Of a DNA stretch of 64,000 nt, positions 45,082 to 54,882 are shown piece by piece. The notes below the pieces were generated by a model. It searched no databases and was not told where the DNA came from. It saw only the letters and a program-made list of their open reading frames with translations. Made by a program: the position numbers and the translations under genes. Every line of letters begins with the position of its first letter. Within the stretch, counting starts at the first letter, position 1. This DNA is from JAEXOD01 sp963663265. Its GTDB lineage: Bacteria; Bacteroidota; Ignavibacteria; Ignavibacteriales; Melioribacteraceae. The DNA lies in the NCBI GenBank assembly GCA_963663265.2, contig CAXXXM010000002.1, positions 2,232,001-2,296,000 of the forward strand. Direction: 5' to 3'.

Positions 45082-47994
45082 TTATTTAATTAAGCTCATT
45101 TTGATTGTTTTGTTAAATGATCCCGAGTTTATATTACAAAAATAAACACCACTTGACAATTTAGAAGCATCAAAAGATTTTGTATATAAACCTGCTTCCA
45201 TCTCTTCATTCGTAATTAAAGCGACTTGATTACCGAGAATATCAAATATTTTTATTGACACATGGTTTTTTTGTGGTATTTGAAATTTAATAGTTGTAGT
45301 TGGATTAAAAGGGTTGGGATAATTTTGATACAACAAATAATTATTTGGTAAAGCACTATTAGCCAAAACGGTATTAGAGTATGAAAATGAACCATCATAA
45401 TCTAATTGTTTAAGACGGTATTCATAATTTACACCACTTAACGCAGTTTGGTCTTGGTAAGAATAATTTGAAACATCAGTAGTTGTACCGGCACCGGGTA
45501 CAAATGTTAACTTTGACCAATCAGTCCCTTCTTCTTTTCTTTCAACATCAAATCCAAGATTGTTCTTTTCAGTAGCAGTCTGCCATTTTAATAATACAAC
45601 CCCGCTATTAACCTCAGCCGAAAAATTTGTTAATTCAACAGGTAATTGTTGGTCATTAACTAACTGATAAGCGGCAAAACCGTTATTTGTAGATAAAACG
45701 TAATAAATATATCTCCCCGGTGCATAATATCTATAATCAATATCACCGGAAGTACCAATGGAATTTGAATTAGTACCAAGCGTTGGGGTAGCATCAATAG
45801 CTACTGCATTAGATAAGCCATTTGAAATATCAAGAATTTTAGCATTTTCGTTAGAAAGTCCGTACTGAAAAACAATTAAATACTTTTGGTTGCCACTTTC
45901 AATATACCTCATAGCATTACTTCTGCTATCAACAACAGAAGTTGGTACAGTTGCAACTTGTGAACCTGTTGAAGTAAATTCAGTAGGTCTTAAACTATTT
46001 CCATTCACAAAAATATTTGAATTTCCTAATCCTCTTGGGTAAACTGCAGGAGATGTACCATAATTAGTTACTCCGGAAAGGGTGATAGTAGTTGGGGTTT
46101 GATTAAACGTTCCGTTATTCATAACCCATTTATAGATAACATTGCTTGAATTTACAGCAGCATAAATTTCGGCAGTATTGTTTGCAACTGAACCAACAAC
46201 TGTAATTTTATCGCCAAGTCTTCCGGTTGAACCATTAAAAGTAATTACAGCTTCTGCTTCTGATGATTCATTATTCCACTTGTAAATTTTAAATGGATTT
46301 GTAGAGGAATTTACAGTTAAATTACCGCCAAAAATATATCCATCGTCAGATACTTCAATATCGTTAATTGGATAAGTACCACCGGAAACAGCGGTTGTGC
46401 TTAATGTGCTAACTTGATCGCCGGTTGATGCATTTAAAATATTAATATTAGGGCGTGATACTAAATAGATTCTGTGGTTATTATTTACAAATCCGTAAGC
46501 AAAGCCCCTTTCAGTACTTGCCGTTGTTGAAAACCAATTTGGTAAATTTCCTGCTGAACTTCCAAATGACCAAACAGGAATCTGTTCAGTTAAAACTGTA
46601 ACATTAATTGTATCGCTAATATTATTTACTGTACCAATAATAATTCCTTCTCCACTTTCTTCAGGCACAAAAAATCCGTTTTCATCAACATTTCCATTAA
46701 TTCCAACAACCTGCCATGTAAGTTCATTGGCAGCAACAGTAATAGGATATCCCCAATGATCAATTGCCGTAACAGAGATTTTTTTTGTCTGAGATGAATC
46801 AATAATTATAGTACGAGGTGAGAGTTCGAATGATTCAATTAATCCTGTAACCGGAGCTTCCAAAATAGCCATTAAAATATTTCCAACAGCACGTTCGCTC
46901 CCATCAGAAGGACTATTAACTACTTGACCTCTTACAACCATGGCAGTAGAACCTCCACCATCTAAATTGAGGGCATTATAACATCCTATTCTTTTCATAT
47001 AAACAGCTAATTCAGTAAGACTCATTCCAATGCTCAAACTTGGTTGTCTTCCATCAACTGCTACAAAAAATAGTTTTGTGCTATCTCTATTGACTCCAAC
47101 GGCAGAACGTGGATGTCTGTTATCTGTAAAAGCTGCATCAAATCCTTCTAAGCCAGCAAAATCGCCGGGAATAATGCCATTTGTTATTAAACGAGGTCCA
47201 CCACCCATTAAGGTGGAAAGATTACCTTTGTTGATATTTGTGCCCAAATTTAGTGAAATTGTATCACCAATATTAATTTGGTTTCTTAAAAACCTTGCAC
47301 AAGAATCATGTCCTGATAGTACAAAGTAGTCTCCAATTGCCATGTTACCAACACCATCTTCTTTGGCAATTGCTACAAACTTTACATCTTGATTTATTGC
47401 TAAAGGTTCAATCGGCTCTAATTTAACTTCTACACCCCATTGATTGGTTAATGTATTTGCACCAATAAACTTATTAAATAATATCATGTTGTTTTCATAG
47501 CGAATGTGGTTAACAGCAGTAATATTAATTGTTTGATTGTTCTTTGTTTTTACATTTCCTGCAAAACTGAATTTTTCAAAAGCAGTAAGTTTTTGGTCAT
47601 CAAAACTGATTGAAGTTCGACTTGATGAAATGCCGTTAACAAAATCGTGGTTTTTAATCATTGGACCGCATAAAAACGAATATGGATTAGTTGGTTCGCT
47701 AATTCCAAAAAAATCACCGTTAATTGCTCCAAGAACAATATGCCCGCTATAGTTATTACGTGCTGCTTGTGAAGAAGTTGTTTCAAATCCTGTTCCCAAA
47801 ACATCACGTGCAACTGCACTTTTAATTTTAATTTCGGGTTGAGTTAAATCAATTTCTAAAATTTTAATGCTATAAGGTCCGGTTTTTTTTACTGAATGAT
47901 ATTTTACTCCTGGTCCAATTGTAGTGACGGTTGAATCCTGAGCGTGAATACTTACAAAACAAAAAACTAATAAAAACAGTAACACATTTTTCAT
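45082..47994 (-). CDS. T9SS-tailed phosphodiester glycosidase (NAGPA-like) family protein
   Basis: 970 residues. Signal peptide ('NVLLFLLVFCFVSIHAQ'). The NAGPA-type phosphodiester glycosidase domain spans about 60-385 with 'GAINGDFFG', 'GGGPRLITNG', 'RHPRSAVGVN' and 'LNLDGGGSTAMVVRG', the conserved core of that family. A middle region (about 490-770) resembles an extracellular propeller. The C-terminus is a T9SS type A tail ('YQNYPNPFNPTTTIKFQIP' ... 'TIKMSLIK') preceded by a Fn3-like segment ('LPVELTNFSAEVNSGVVLLKW'). It is predicted to be exported and surface-associated, perhaps acting on phosphodiester-linked sugars in envelope or exopolysaccharide; substrate is inferred only from the family. 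Confidence 0.88.
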   Translation of the reverse strand: MKNVLLFLLVFCFVSIHAQDSTVTTIGPGVKYHSVKKTGPYSIKILEIDLTQPEIKIKSAVARDVLGTGFETTSSQAARNNYSGHIVLGAINGDFFGISEPTNPYSFLCGPMIKNHDFVNGISSSRTSISFDDQKLTAFEKFSFAGNVKTKNNQTINITAVNHIRYENNMILFNKFIGANTLTNQWGVEVKLEPIEPLAINQDVKFVAIAKEDGVGNMAIGDYFVLSGHDSCARFLRNQINIGDTISLNLGTNINKGNLSTLMGGGPRLITNGIIPGDFAGLEGFDAAFTDNRHPRSAVGVNRDSTKLFFVAVDGRQPSLSIGMSLTELAVYMKRIGCYNALNLDGGGSTAMVVRGQVVNSPSDGSERAVGNILMAILEAPVTGLIESFELSPRTIIIDSSQTKKISVTAIDHWGYPITVAANELTWQVVGINGNVDENGFFVPEESGEGIIIGTVNNISDTINVTVLTEQIPVWSFGSSAGNLPNWFSTTASTERGFAYGFVNNNHRIYLVSRPNINILNASTGDQVSTLSTTAVSGGTYPINDIEVSDDGYIFGGNLTVNSSTNPFKIYKWNNESSEAEAVITFNGSTGRLGDKITVVGSVANNTAEIYAAVNSSNVIYKWVMNNGTFNQTPTTITLSGVTNYGTSPAVYPRGLGNSNIFVNGNSLRPTEFTSTGSQVATVPTSVVDSRSNAMRYIESGNQKYLIVFQYGLSNENAKILDISNGLSNAVAIDATPTLGTNSNSIGTSGDIDYRYYAPGRYIYYVLSTNNGFAAYQLVNDQQLPVELTNFSAEVNSGVVLLKWQTATEKNNLGFDVERKEEGTDWSKLTFVPGAGTTTDVSNYSYQDQTALSGVNYEYRLKQLDYDGSFSYSNTVLANSALPNNYLLYQNYPNPFNPTTTIKFQIPQKNHVSIKIFDILGNQVALITNEEMEAGLYTKSFDASKLSSGVYFCNINSGSFNKTIKMSLIK

Positions 47995-48074
47995 ACAACA
48001 CCTAACAAATTATTAATAATCAACTATTATCAAACGATATGGAAAAATAATAAAATTAATAGAATTGCCAAAGG

Positions 48075-48270
48075 GAAAAGAAGTGACGGGGACAAGTGAC
48101 GAGAGACGAGAAACGAGTGACAAGAAACAAGTGACAAGTGACAAGAAACAAGTGACAAGTGACAAGAAACGAGTGACGTAGTGACGAGAAACAAGTGACG
48201 AGTGACAAGAAACGAGTGACGTAGTGACGAGAAACAAGTGACGAGTGACAAGAAACAAGTGACGAGTGAC
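48075..48270. repeat. GTGAC-word minisatellite
   Basis: Irregular tandem words of the form 'agtgacaagaaac'/'gtgacgagaaacaag' fill about 200 bp. The words vary slightly and are not separated by unique spacers. Short stretches of the same words lie at 20790-20830, 63370-63385 and 63625-63650, and in reverse at 19085-19190 and 23305-23430. They run open in several minus-strand frames but are not genes. The hairpin at 48304-48327 follows directly. Confidence 0.8.
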
Positions 48271-48303
48271 GGGCGTTGCAAAACTCAGAAAAATAGAACT
48301 CGG

Positions 48304-48327
48304 GCGTCATCGGTCGTACCGTGACGC
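48304..48327. repeat. Imperfect palindrome 'gcgtca...tgacgc'
   Basis: The stem gcgtca/tgacgc continues with cggt/accg and a single bulge. A matching copy lies at about 63188-63210, in each case preceded by 'gttgcaaaactc'. This is another dispersed hairpin family. Confidence 0.6.
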
Positions 48328-48380
48328 AATAATTATTTTTTAAAATACCGTTATTTTAGTCGCGTGGATTAAAATAAAAA

Positions 48381-48409
48381 AAAGGCTATCCTTTTGGGGG
48401 ATAACCTTT
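48381..48409 (-). terminator. Terminator of the symporter operon
   Basis: The 11-bp stem aaaggctatcc/ggataaccttt with one mismatch has a 7-nt loop. It is followed on the minus strand by a T-rich run (TTTTTTTATTTT). It lies 25 bp after the symporter stop. Confidence 0.85.
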
Positions 48410-48434
48410 CATTAAGTCTATTTTAATGTTCTTT

Positions 48435-50531
48435 TTACATTTCTTTTTCGGCAATTAAAATTTTGCCATCAACAAACTGAGCACTTGCAAGATGTTCTTG
48501 ATTAATATAAACTTTACCATCTTCAAAGTGAGGTTTACCAAACACGGAGTGAATTGATTTTAAACCACCTAAAAATTTACGAGCATCGGTAATGTAAACT
48601 AAATCCCCTTCATTGGCAGCCATTTTTTCCATATCGGACTGAGAAAAATACATAAAGTCATCGGTACCTGGAATAACTTCCCAACTTACTTTAACTTTAT
48701 CGCCTTCAACTTCGTTTGGTTTACTTCCTTTAAATAATTCTTTAGCACGAGCAACTGACCAAATTGTTAAACCATCGGTTTGTTTAATTTCATCATATTT
48801 TACATAATAAGTTGAAGAAACAGCAACTAACAAAAATAAAATTACATCAATAACTAAAAGAATTGCCAAAGGTAGAGGCACGAAAATAATTGAAATAAAA
48901 AGAAGAACAACAATAATATCGAAAGCAATAATAATACTTTTAACGTTTTCATTTTGTTTTAGTTTGCTAACATAATTTTTGAGTGGATTATGAAGCCAAG
49001 TAACAATAACACCAATAAGAGCACAAGCTAAAGTATTATATAAAGCACCAATATAAATAAATGGGTGAGAAGGATCCATTGCAGTTCCGTGAGCCAGAGG
49101 TGCAATTAAATCACCAGGGAAACGAGCCCCTAAAATCATTAAAGCAACACCACCAATAAGAGAAGAAACAACAGCAGCAGGAGTGAACTTTTTCCATAAT
49201 ACACCAAAGAAAATAGCAACAACAAGTGGAGGAGTTAAAGTGGAATGGAAAAATCCATGAGCTTCATATACTGTTGGAAATTGTGCAAAAGGAATAACAG
49301 TTAAAGCCCCCAAAATGGTCATCATAATAGAAGCATAACGAGCGGCACCTAAATCATTTTTAGGCTTTTCATCTTTAATTCCTTTTTTCTTGTTAAAATA
49401 CTCACGCAATGGTTGGTGAATATCATAAATATAAATAGCTGCTGTTGCATTAACAAAAGTGCTAACCGTTGACATTAAAGCAGATAAAAGAGCAGCAATA
49501 ATAAAACCGAAAACACCCGGTTTAGCAATTAAATTTGCAACAACAATAAAAACTTGATCAGGTTTAATATTTGGGCTGATTAGATTTGGATTTAATTCAG
49601 AAATGGCTTTTCCTAACCAACCGGCACTTCCAACAACTAATGCAGAAAGTGGAAGCATAAAGAAAATATTAAAAGTTGCAGCTTTACGTCCTTCATCAAC
49701 GCTTTTAGTTGCCATAAAACGCATTAAAAGTCCCATATTCATAAACAAAAATGCAACTGACCCATCAACACCATCTTGCCAGAATATCCCCACAAAATTA
49801 AAGCTTGGAGGAGAGTTGAAGTCGGCAAAAGGAGAACGCCACGATGGAGGTAGTAAATGCCAAAATGTATCAAAACCACCCAAATAGCTTAGTCCTAATA
49901 CAAATAATAAAACACCTGCAAATAAAAGAATAAATCCTTGTACCAAATCCGTAAAGATAACAGCCGTTTGACCACCAACAGTAATGTAACTTCCTGTAAA
50001 AATAGCAGTTACAATTACAATAAAAGTTAAAGTGACTTTTATATCAAATCCAAAAAGGGTAAAAGATTCAGGTAATAAAGGAATTAATGCTTTTCCTAAT
50101 GTTAAAAATCCAATTCCAATATAACCAATAATATATGCTAATAAGAAAACTGTGGCATAAGCACGAGCAGTTTTGCTAAATCTTCTTTCAAAATATTCTG
50201 GTATAGAACGAATTTTTGAATAAATTACGATTGGAAGCCAACCGAAGAAAAATAAAGGGACGAAAAACCAATCGTTCATATATGTCATTGTAGACGAAAT
50301 ACCGTTTTCAAATCCTTTTGCGGAGTATTTTACAAAACTATGACTGCTTACACCTGTGGCAACAATAGAAAAAGCAATCAGCCACCAAGCAAAGCGTCTT
50401 CCTCCAAAAAAGAAGTCGTTTGTAGATCTATTGTATTTACTAAAATACGTTCCAAAACCAGTAACAGCAATAAAGTATATTACTATTATTATCCAGTCTA
50501 AGCTGGTTCCAATATTGTGATAACTTTCCAT
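48435..50531 (-). CDS. Sodium:solute symporter family transporter
   Basis: 698 residues with about 13-14 membrane segments in the first ~570 residues, starting 'LDWIIIVIYFIAVTGFGTYF'. The SSF signature region is seen as 'RRFAWWLIAFSIVATGVSSHSF' and 'IPEYFERRFSKTARA'. A soluble C-terminal extension of about 110 residues ('LTIWSVARAKELFKGSKPNE' to 'IAEKEM') is unusual and of unknown role. The substrate is unknown; sugar or vitamin-like transport is typical for SSF members. A small membrane protein gene lies 17 bp upstream on the same strand. Confidence 0.9.
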   Translation of the reverse strand: MESYHNIGTSLDWIIIVIYFIAVTGFGTYFSKYNRSTNDFFFGGRRFAWWLIAFSIVATGVSSHSFVKYSAKGFENGISSTMTYMNDWFFVPLFFFGWLPIVIYSKIRSIPEYFERRFSKTARAYATVFLLAYIIGYIGIGFLTLGKALIPLLPESFTLFGFDIKVTLTFIVIVTAIFTGSYITVGGQTAVIFTDLVQGFILLFAGVLLFVLGLSYLGGFDTFWHLLPPSWRSPFADFNSPPSFNFVGIFWQDGVDGSVAFLFMNMGLLMRFMATKSVDEGRKAATFNIFFMLPLSALVVGSAGWLGKAISELNPNLISPNIKPDQVFIVVANLIAKPGVFGFIIAALLSALMSTVSTFVNATAAIYIYDIHQPLREYFNKKKGIKDEKPKNDLGAARYASIMMTILGALTVIPFAQFPTVYEAHGFFHSTLTPPLVVAIFFGVLWKKFTPAAVVSSLIGGVALMILGARFPGDLIAPLAHGTAMDPSHPFIYIGALYNTLACALIGVIVTWLHNPLKNYVSKLKQNENVKSIIIAFDIIVVLLFISIIFVPLPLAILLVIDVILFLLVAVSSTYYVKYDEIKQTDGLTIWSVARAKELFKGSKPNEVEGDKVKVSWEVIPGTDDFMYFSQSDMEKMAANEGDLVYITDARKFLGGLKSIHSVFGKPHFEDGKVYINQEHLASAQFVDGKILIAEKEM

Positions 50532-50548
50532 AATCCTTAATAATTAGT

Positions 50549-50761
50549 TTACAAATAAAGTGCGGCTAAAATCATTACCAAATGCATTACTGCAAAATAA
50601 ACGAAACCAAAATATAGTACCTTATTCCAGTAACGATGACGTTTGCGAGTTAAATCGATGCTTTTACTTTTGTTGATAATAATCATCCCAATGATAAAAA
50701 ACAATCCCCCAACTCCATATAAATATATAAATGGTAGCCAGGTTTGTGAGAATGGAATCAT
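50549..50761 (-). CDS. Small two-helix membrane protein upstream of the symporter
   Basis: 70 residues with two membrane segments ('FIYLYGVGGLFFIIGMIII' and 'VLYFGFVYFAVMHLVMILAAL') around a basic loop ('DLTRKRHRYWNKV'). It is spaced 17 bp from the symporter, so cotranscription and possibly a small accessory subunit are likely. No family was recognised. Confidence 0.7.
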   Translation of the reverse strand: MIPFSQTWLPFIYLYGVGGLFFIIGMIIINKSKSIDLTRKRHRYWNKVLYFGFVYFAVMHLVMILAALYL

Positions 50762-51292
50762 ATATATTTTTCCTAAGTTATTTATATTTAAATTTATTCA
50801 ACTTATTAAAATAATGGAGCCTTATGTTTTAAGCAAACTATCTAATGTTAAGTTTTTGTTAAGTTTTTTAACAGATAACAGAAGTTAGATGACAGAGGTT
50901 AGAAAATAGAAAATAGATAATAGAAAATAGAGAACAGAAGGGAGGAGGTAAAAGGAAGAAGGCAAAAGGGAGAAGGGAGAAGGAGGAAGGGAGATAATTG
51001 ATATTTATAAAAAGAAAAAAAGTTTCTACGTAAATAGATAAAATAAATGGAGTAAAATACGCTAAATAAGTCTTATTTATTTGGTAAATTTATGAAAAAA
51101 TATTAAGTTAAACATGATAGATTTTATGATGATAATGATTTTAGATAAGCTTTAAGTGATAACGAGATATGATAATTATTGATGCAATCCATCCGTAAAC
51201 CCAAAATTCTATCTTTTAACACTTTTTAAATAGAAAAGCTTAATTTGATACGAACAATAATAATTAAACAAAAATAAACAGAAGAAACTAAG
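50762..51292. other. Divergent spacer between the symporter unit and the rnf operon
   Basis: A purine-rich tract at about 50888-50998 (words such as 'agaaaatagataatag' and 'gggagaagggagaagg') is a degenerate simple repeat. The rest is AT-rich. No gene is seen, and no clear promoter consensus was recognised for either side. Confidence 0.6.
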
Positions 51293-52630
51293 ATGGGAAT
51301 ATTTACCAAATCAAAATCTTTTAAAGGTGGGATTCACCCTGGCGAACATAAGGATTTGACAGAACATTTAGTACTTGAAGTAATGCCCAACCCAAAACAG
51401 GTTATAATTCCATTAAACCAGCATTTGGGAAAACCGGCAAAACCAATAGTTAAAAAGGGAGATATTGTAAAAGCCGGAAGCATTCTTGCAGAAGCAGATG
51501 GTTTTGTTTCAGCTGTTATTCATAGTCCAGTTTCGGGAAAAATTACAAAAATAACCAAAGGAGCAACAGTAACAGGTACTCCAAAAGATGCCATAGTAAT
51601 TGATTGTTCTGAAACTAACGAATATGAAATAATGGAAACACTCGATTTTAATACTGTAAATGCCGAACAGATTAGAGAACGAGTAAAAGCAGCAGGAATA
51701 GTAGGACAAGGTGGAGCATCGTTTCCAACATATGTAAAATTATCACCTCCACCGGATAAAAAAATTGATATTGTAGTTCTTAATGGATGTGAATGCGAAC
51801 CATATTTAACACGCGATTTTAGGTTGATGCTTGAAAGAACAGATGATGTGTTAAAAGGTCTTACTCTTTTTATGCGAGCACTTGGTGTTAACAAAGGTGC
51901 GGTAGGTATAGAAGATAACAAACCGGAAGCCATTGCAAAAATGAAAGAAGCGGTTAAAAACTACAAAAATATTGAAGTAGAAGTAGTAAAAACAAAGTAT
52001 CCTCAGGGAGCTGAAAAAATGCTTATTAAAGCGGTTACCGGCAAAGAAGTTCCTCCTGGAAAACTTCCTATGGATGTAGGTGTTGTAATTCAAAACATTT
52101 CAACTGCAGTAGCAGTAAGTGATGCAGTCTGTAATGGTATGCCGCTAATTACGGCTTCACTAACAGTTTCCGGCAAAGGGATAAAAAATCCTAAAAATTT
52201 AACCGTACCCGTAGGTACAACGTTAAGCGATGTGCTTGATTATTGTGGTGGAGTAACTGAAGAAGCAAAAAAAATAGTAGTTGGTGGTCCTATGATGGGA
52301 GTTGCACAATACGATTTTTCTGCTCCAATTATGAAAGCAACATCCGGAATACTTGGATTAACTGAAAATGAAATAAATGACCATGAGGAAACTCCATGTT
52401 TGCGTTGTGGTATGTGTGTTGGAGTTTGTCCATTAGGTTTGGAGCCGACTCGTTTAGCAAAGCTTTCACAATTAAACAAATTGGAAGAAGCTGAAAATCT
52501 TGGTATTACTGTTTGCATGGAATGTGGTACTTGTACATATACATGTCCGGCTAATATTCCGTTGGTTCAATGGATAAGATTAGGAAAACAAAGAGTAATA
52601 AAGATGCAGCGAGAAAGGAAAGGTGCCTAA
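51293..52630 (+). CDS. rnfC: Rnf complex subunit C
   Basis: RnfC is the NADH-linked peripheral subunit. The 445-residue protein opens with 'KGGIHPGEHKDLTEH' and has the NADH/FMN-binding core ('AAGIVGQGGASFPTYVKL', 'LNGCECEPYLTRDFRLM'). A SLBB-like domain is followed by two [4Fe-4S] motifs: 'CLRCGMCVGVCP' and 'CMECGTCTYTCP'. It is the first gene of rnfCDGEA-apbE-rnfB. Confidence 0.96.
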   Translation: MGIFTKSKSFKGGIHPGEHKDLTEHLVLEVMPNPKQVIIPLNQHLGKPAKPIVKKGDIVKAGSILAEADGFVSAVIHSPVSGKITKITKGATVTGTPKDAIVIDCSETNEYEIMETLDFNTVNAEQIRERVKAAGIVGQGGASFPTYVKLSPPPDKKIDIVVLNGCECEPYLTRDFRLMLERTDDVLKGLTLFMRALGVNKGAVGIEDNKPEAIAKMKEAVKNYKNIEVEVVKTKYPQGAEKMLIKAVTGKEVPPGKLPMDVGVVIQNISTAVAVSDAVCNGMPLITASLTVSGKGIKNPKNLTVPVGTTLSDVLDYCGGVTEEAKKIVVGGPMMGVAQYDFSAPIMKATSGILGLTENEINDHEETPCLRCGMCVGVCPLGLEPTRLAKLSQLNKLEEAENLGITVCMECGTCTYTCPANIPLVQWIRLGKQRVIKMQRERKGA

Positions 52631-52670
52631 TTAACTGATTTTGAGAAAATGTTAAAAAAAAAGAGTTAAT

Positions 52671-53645
52671 ATGTCTACACAGGAAGAATTATTAGAAAAT
52701 CCGACTTACAGGCTCGATTTAACAAGCTCGCCTCATGTTCATAGCAGATGGTCTACCAAGCAGGCTATGTGGCTTGTGGTTATAGCTTTAATACCTGCGT
52801 TAATATCGGGTGTAGTGTTTTTTGGATTATATCAACTTTTAATTGTTGGTGTAAGTATTGCATTCTGTATGGCTACAGAGTATGCAATTAAAAAGATTAG
52901 AAAAAGAAAAGCTACTTTATTAGATGGAAGTGCAATTATAACAGGTTTGTTGCTTGGCTTAATTATTCCTCCAAATTTTTCACTTTCATCAACTGCATTG
53001 GGTGCAATATTTGCCATTGCAATTGGCAAAGAGATTTTTGGTGGTTTGGGTTATAATATGTTTAACCCTGCTTTAGCGGGCAGAGCTTTTTTACAAGCTG
53101 CTTTCCCCGTACAAATGACAACTTGGACAAAAACTAATTTTGCAGTAGATACAGTAACTTCTGCAACACCATTAGCTTATTTTAAGTTTGATCATAAAAC
53201 CACAGATGTTTTTAATATGTTAATTGGAAATATAGGTGGTTCAATAGGTGAAACTTCTGCAATTGCAATTATAATTGGAGGAATCTTTTTAATAGCAGTT
53301 GGAGTTGTAAATTATAGAGTACCTTTAGCAATGTTTGTTGGTGTTATAGTATTTGGCGGAATTATTTGGCTTTTAGATCCCGTAAAGTATCCAAGTCCAA
53401 TATTTCACCTTTTAGCCGGTGGATTTTTAATAGGAGCTTTTTTTATGGCTACCGATTGGGTTACATCACCAATTACAGGAAAAGGGATGTGGATTTATGG
53501 AATTGGAATTGCTATTGTTCTTGTTGTAATTCGTTTGTTTGGCGGTTTACCTGAAGGAGTAATGTATTCAATATTATTTATGAATGCTTTTGTTCCGCTA
53601 ATTAATCGTTATACCCGTCCACGAATTTTTGGGGAGGTAAAATGA
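52671..53645 (+). CDS. rnfD: Rnf complex subunit D
   Basis: A 324-residue membrane protein with about 10 helices carrying a covalently bound FMN. The flavinylation motif is 'TVTSATPLAYFKF' (S(T)xAT type). 'PPNFSLSSTALGAIFAIAIG' and 'GGLGYNMFNPALAGRAFL' are RnfD/NqrB landmarks. It starts 40 bp after rnfC and its TGA overlaps the rnfG ATG. Confidence 0.95.
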   Translation: MSTQEELLENPTYRLDLTSSPHVHSRWSTKQAMWLVVIALIPALISGVVFFGLYQLLIVGVSIAFCMATEYAIKKIRKRKATLLDGSAIITGLLLGLIIPPNFSLSSTALGAIFAIAIGKEIFGGLGYNMFNPALAGRAFLQAAFPVQMTTWTKTNFAVDTVTSATPLAYFKFDHKTTDVFNMLIGNIGGSIGETSAIAIIIGGIFLIAVGVVNYRVPLAMFVGVIVFGGIIWLLDPVKYPSPIFHLLAGGFLIGAFFMATDWVTSPITGKGMWIYGIGIAIVLVVIRLFGGLPEGVMYSILFMNAFVPLINRYTRPRIFGEVK

Positions 53646-54205
53646 AAACAGCAATTCACATGATTATAACTTTATTTGTTATTGGCTCTTTGTCAGGAGG
53701 TTTTCTTTCTTACATTGCTAACTGGGCAAGTCCCAAAATTATTCAGCATAGGCAGGAAGATACAGAAAAAGCTATTTATACTGTTCAACCAAAATGTAAA
53801 AAAACAGAAAAAGTTAAAGCTGCTTTTGAATTATATAGAGTATTTAGTGAAAGCGGAGATACTTTAGGTTATGCTATGCCGGTTGAAGGGAATGGATTTC
53901 AGGGCAAAGTAAGATTGATGATTGGTGTAACAAAAGACGCAACAGAATTAACCGGATTGGAAATTTTAGAGCAATCTGAAACGCCGGGTTTAGGTCAAAA
54001 AATTGTTGAAGAGGATTTCAAAAAACAATTTGCTAATTTAGTTACAAATCCTTTGGTTGAATGGATAAAAGGTTCTGCCCCAGAAAAGAAAAACCAGATT
54101 CAAACAATTACCGGTGCAACAATTTCTTCAAAATCAGTAGTAGAAATTATTAATACCGGTTTAGAAACATTACGTACAAGTTTGAACGATGGAGGAATTA
54201 AATGA
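53642..54205 (+). CDS. rnfG: Rnf complex subunit G
   Basis: 187 residues with an N-terminal membrane anchor ('AIHMIITLFVIGSLSGGFL') and the periplasmic FMN-binding domain. The FMN-attachment Thr lies in 'TITGATISSKSVVEI'; 'LTGLEILEQSETPGLGQKI' is the conserved preceding segment. The ATG overlaps the rnfD stop and its own TGA overlaps the rnfE ATG, indicating coupled translation. Confidence 0.95.
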   Translation: MKTAIHMIITLFVIGSLSGGFLSYIANWASPKIIQHRQEDTEKAIYTVQPKCKKTEKVKAAFELYRVFSESGDTLGYAMPVEGNGFQGKVRLMIGVTKDATELTGLEILEQSETPGLGQKIVEEDFKKQFANLVTNPLVEWIKGSAPEKKNQIQTITGATISSKSVVEIINTGLETLRTSLNDGGIK

Positions 54206-54879
54206 AAAAAGTAAGTCTTACACGTGAATATTTAAAAGGTTTATGGGAACAAAATCCTACTTTTAAGCAAATATTAGGTACTTGTCCTACTTTAGCTGTA
54301 ACTGTTTCTGCAATGAACGGTATTGCTATGGCTTTGGCTACAACATTTGTGCTCGTTTTTTCAAGTGCAATTATTTCTTTAGTTCGTAAATTAATTCCTT
54401 CTCAAGTTAGAATTGCAGCTTACATAGTTATTGTTGCTACTTTTGTAACAATTGTAGATTTAGTAATGAAAGCTCAGTTTCCTGAAATGAGTAAAAGCTT
54501 AGGACCGTATATACCCTTAATTGTTGTTAATTGTATTATTTTAGGGCGTGCAGAAGCTTTTGCTTCAAAAAATGGTGTATTTCGTTCAATTTTAGATGCA
54601 CTTGGTATGGGAACAGGGTTTTTATTGGCGTTATTTGTAATAGGAAGTATAAGAGAGTTATTAGGTACCAAAACAATTTTAGGTTTTCAACTTATGCCGG
54701 ATTTTTATACTCCTTGGTTAATAATGATTCTTCCTGCAGGTGCATTTATTACTTATGGTCTTTTAATGGGGCTTTCAAATGCATATGCGGATAGGAAAAA
54801 AGAAAATGAAAGGAACGCAATTTATGAAAAATATATTGCGTCTAAACAAACTGTACCAACAACCGAAACGGAGGCATAA
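54202..54879 (+). CDS. rnfE: Rnf complex subunit E
   Basis: A 225-residue polytopic membrane subunit (about six helices) of the RnfA/E pair. Motifs: 'LGTCPTLAVTVSAMNGIAMA', 'YIPLIVVNCIILGRAEAFA' and 'LGTKTILGF'. The paired Cys in 'GTCPT' and 'VNCIILG' are the iron-sulfur ligand positions shared with NqrD. ATGA overlap with rnfG upstream; 3 nt to rnfA. Confidence 0.95.
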   Translation: MKKVSLTREYLKGLWEQNPTFKQILGTCPTLAVTVSAMNGIAMALATTFVLVFSSAIISLVRKLIPSQVRIAAYIVIVATFVTIVDLVMKAQFPEMSKSLGPYIPLIVVNCIILGRAEAFASKNGVFRSILDALGMGTGFLLALFVIGSIRELLGTKTILGFQLMPDFYTPWLIMILPAGAFITYGLLMGLSNAYADRKKENERNAIYEKYIASKQTVPTTETEA

Positions 54880-54882
54880 TAA

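Noticed and set aside
48075..48270. Possible CRISPR array
   Set aside because: The repeats vary, are not separated by unique spacers of constant length, and no cas genes are nearby.
48013..48310. Several overlapping minus-strand open frames of 80-85 codons in the minisatellite
   Set aside because: They are low-complexity 'LVTRHLF'-type translations of the GTGAC words, occur in all three frames at once, and lack ribosome-binding sites.
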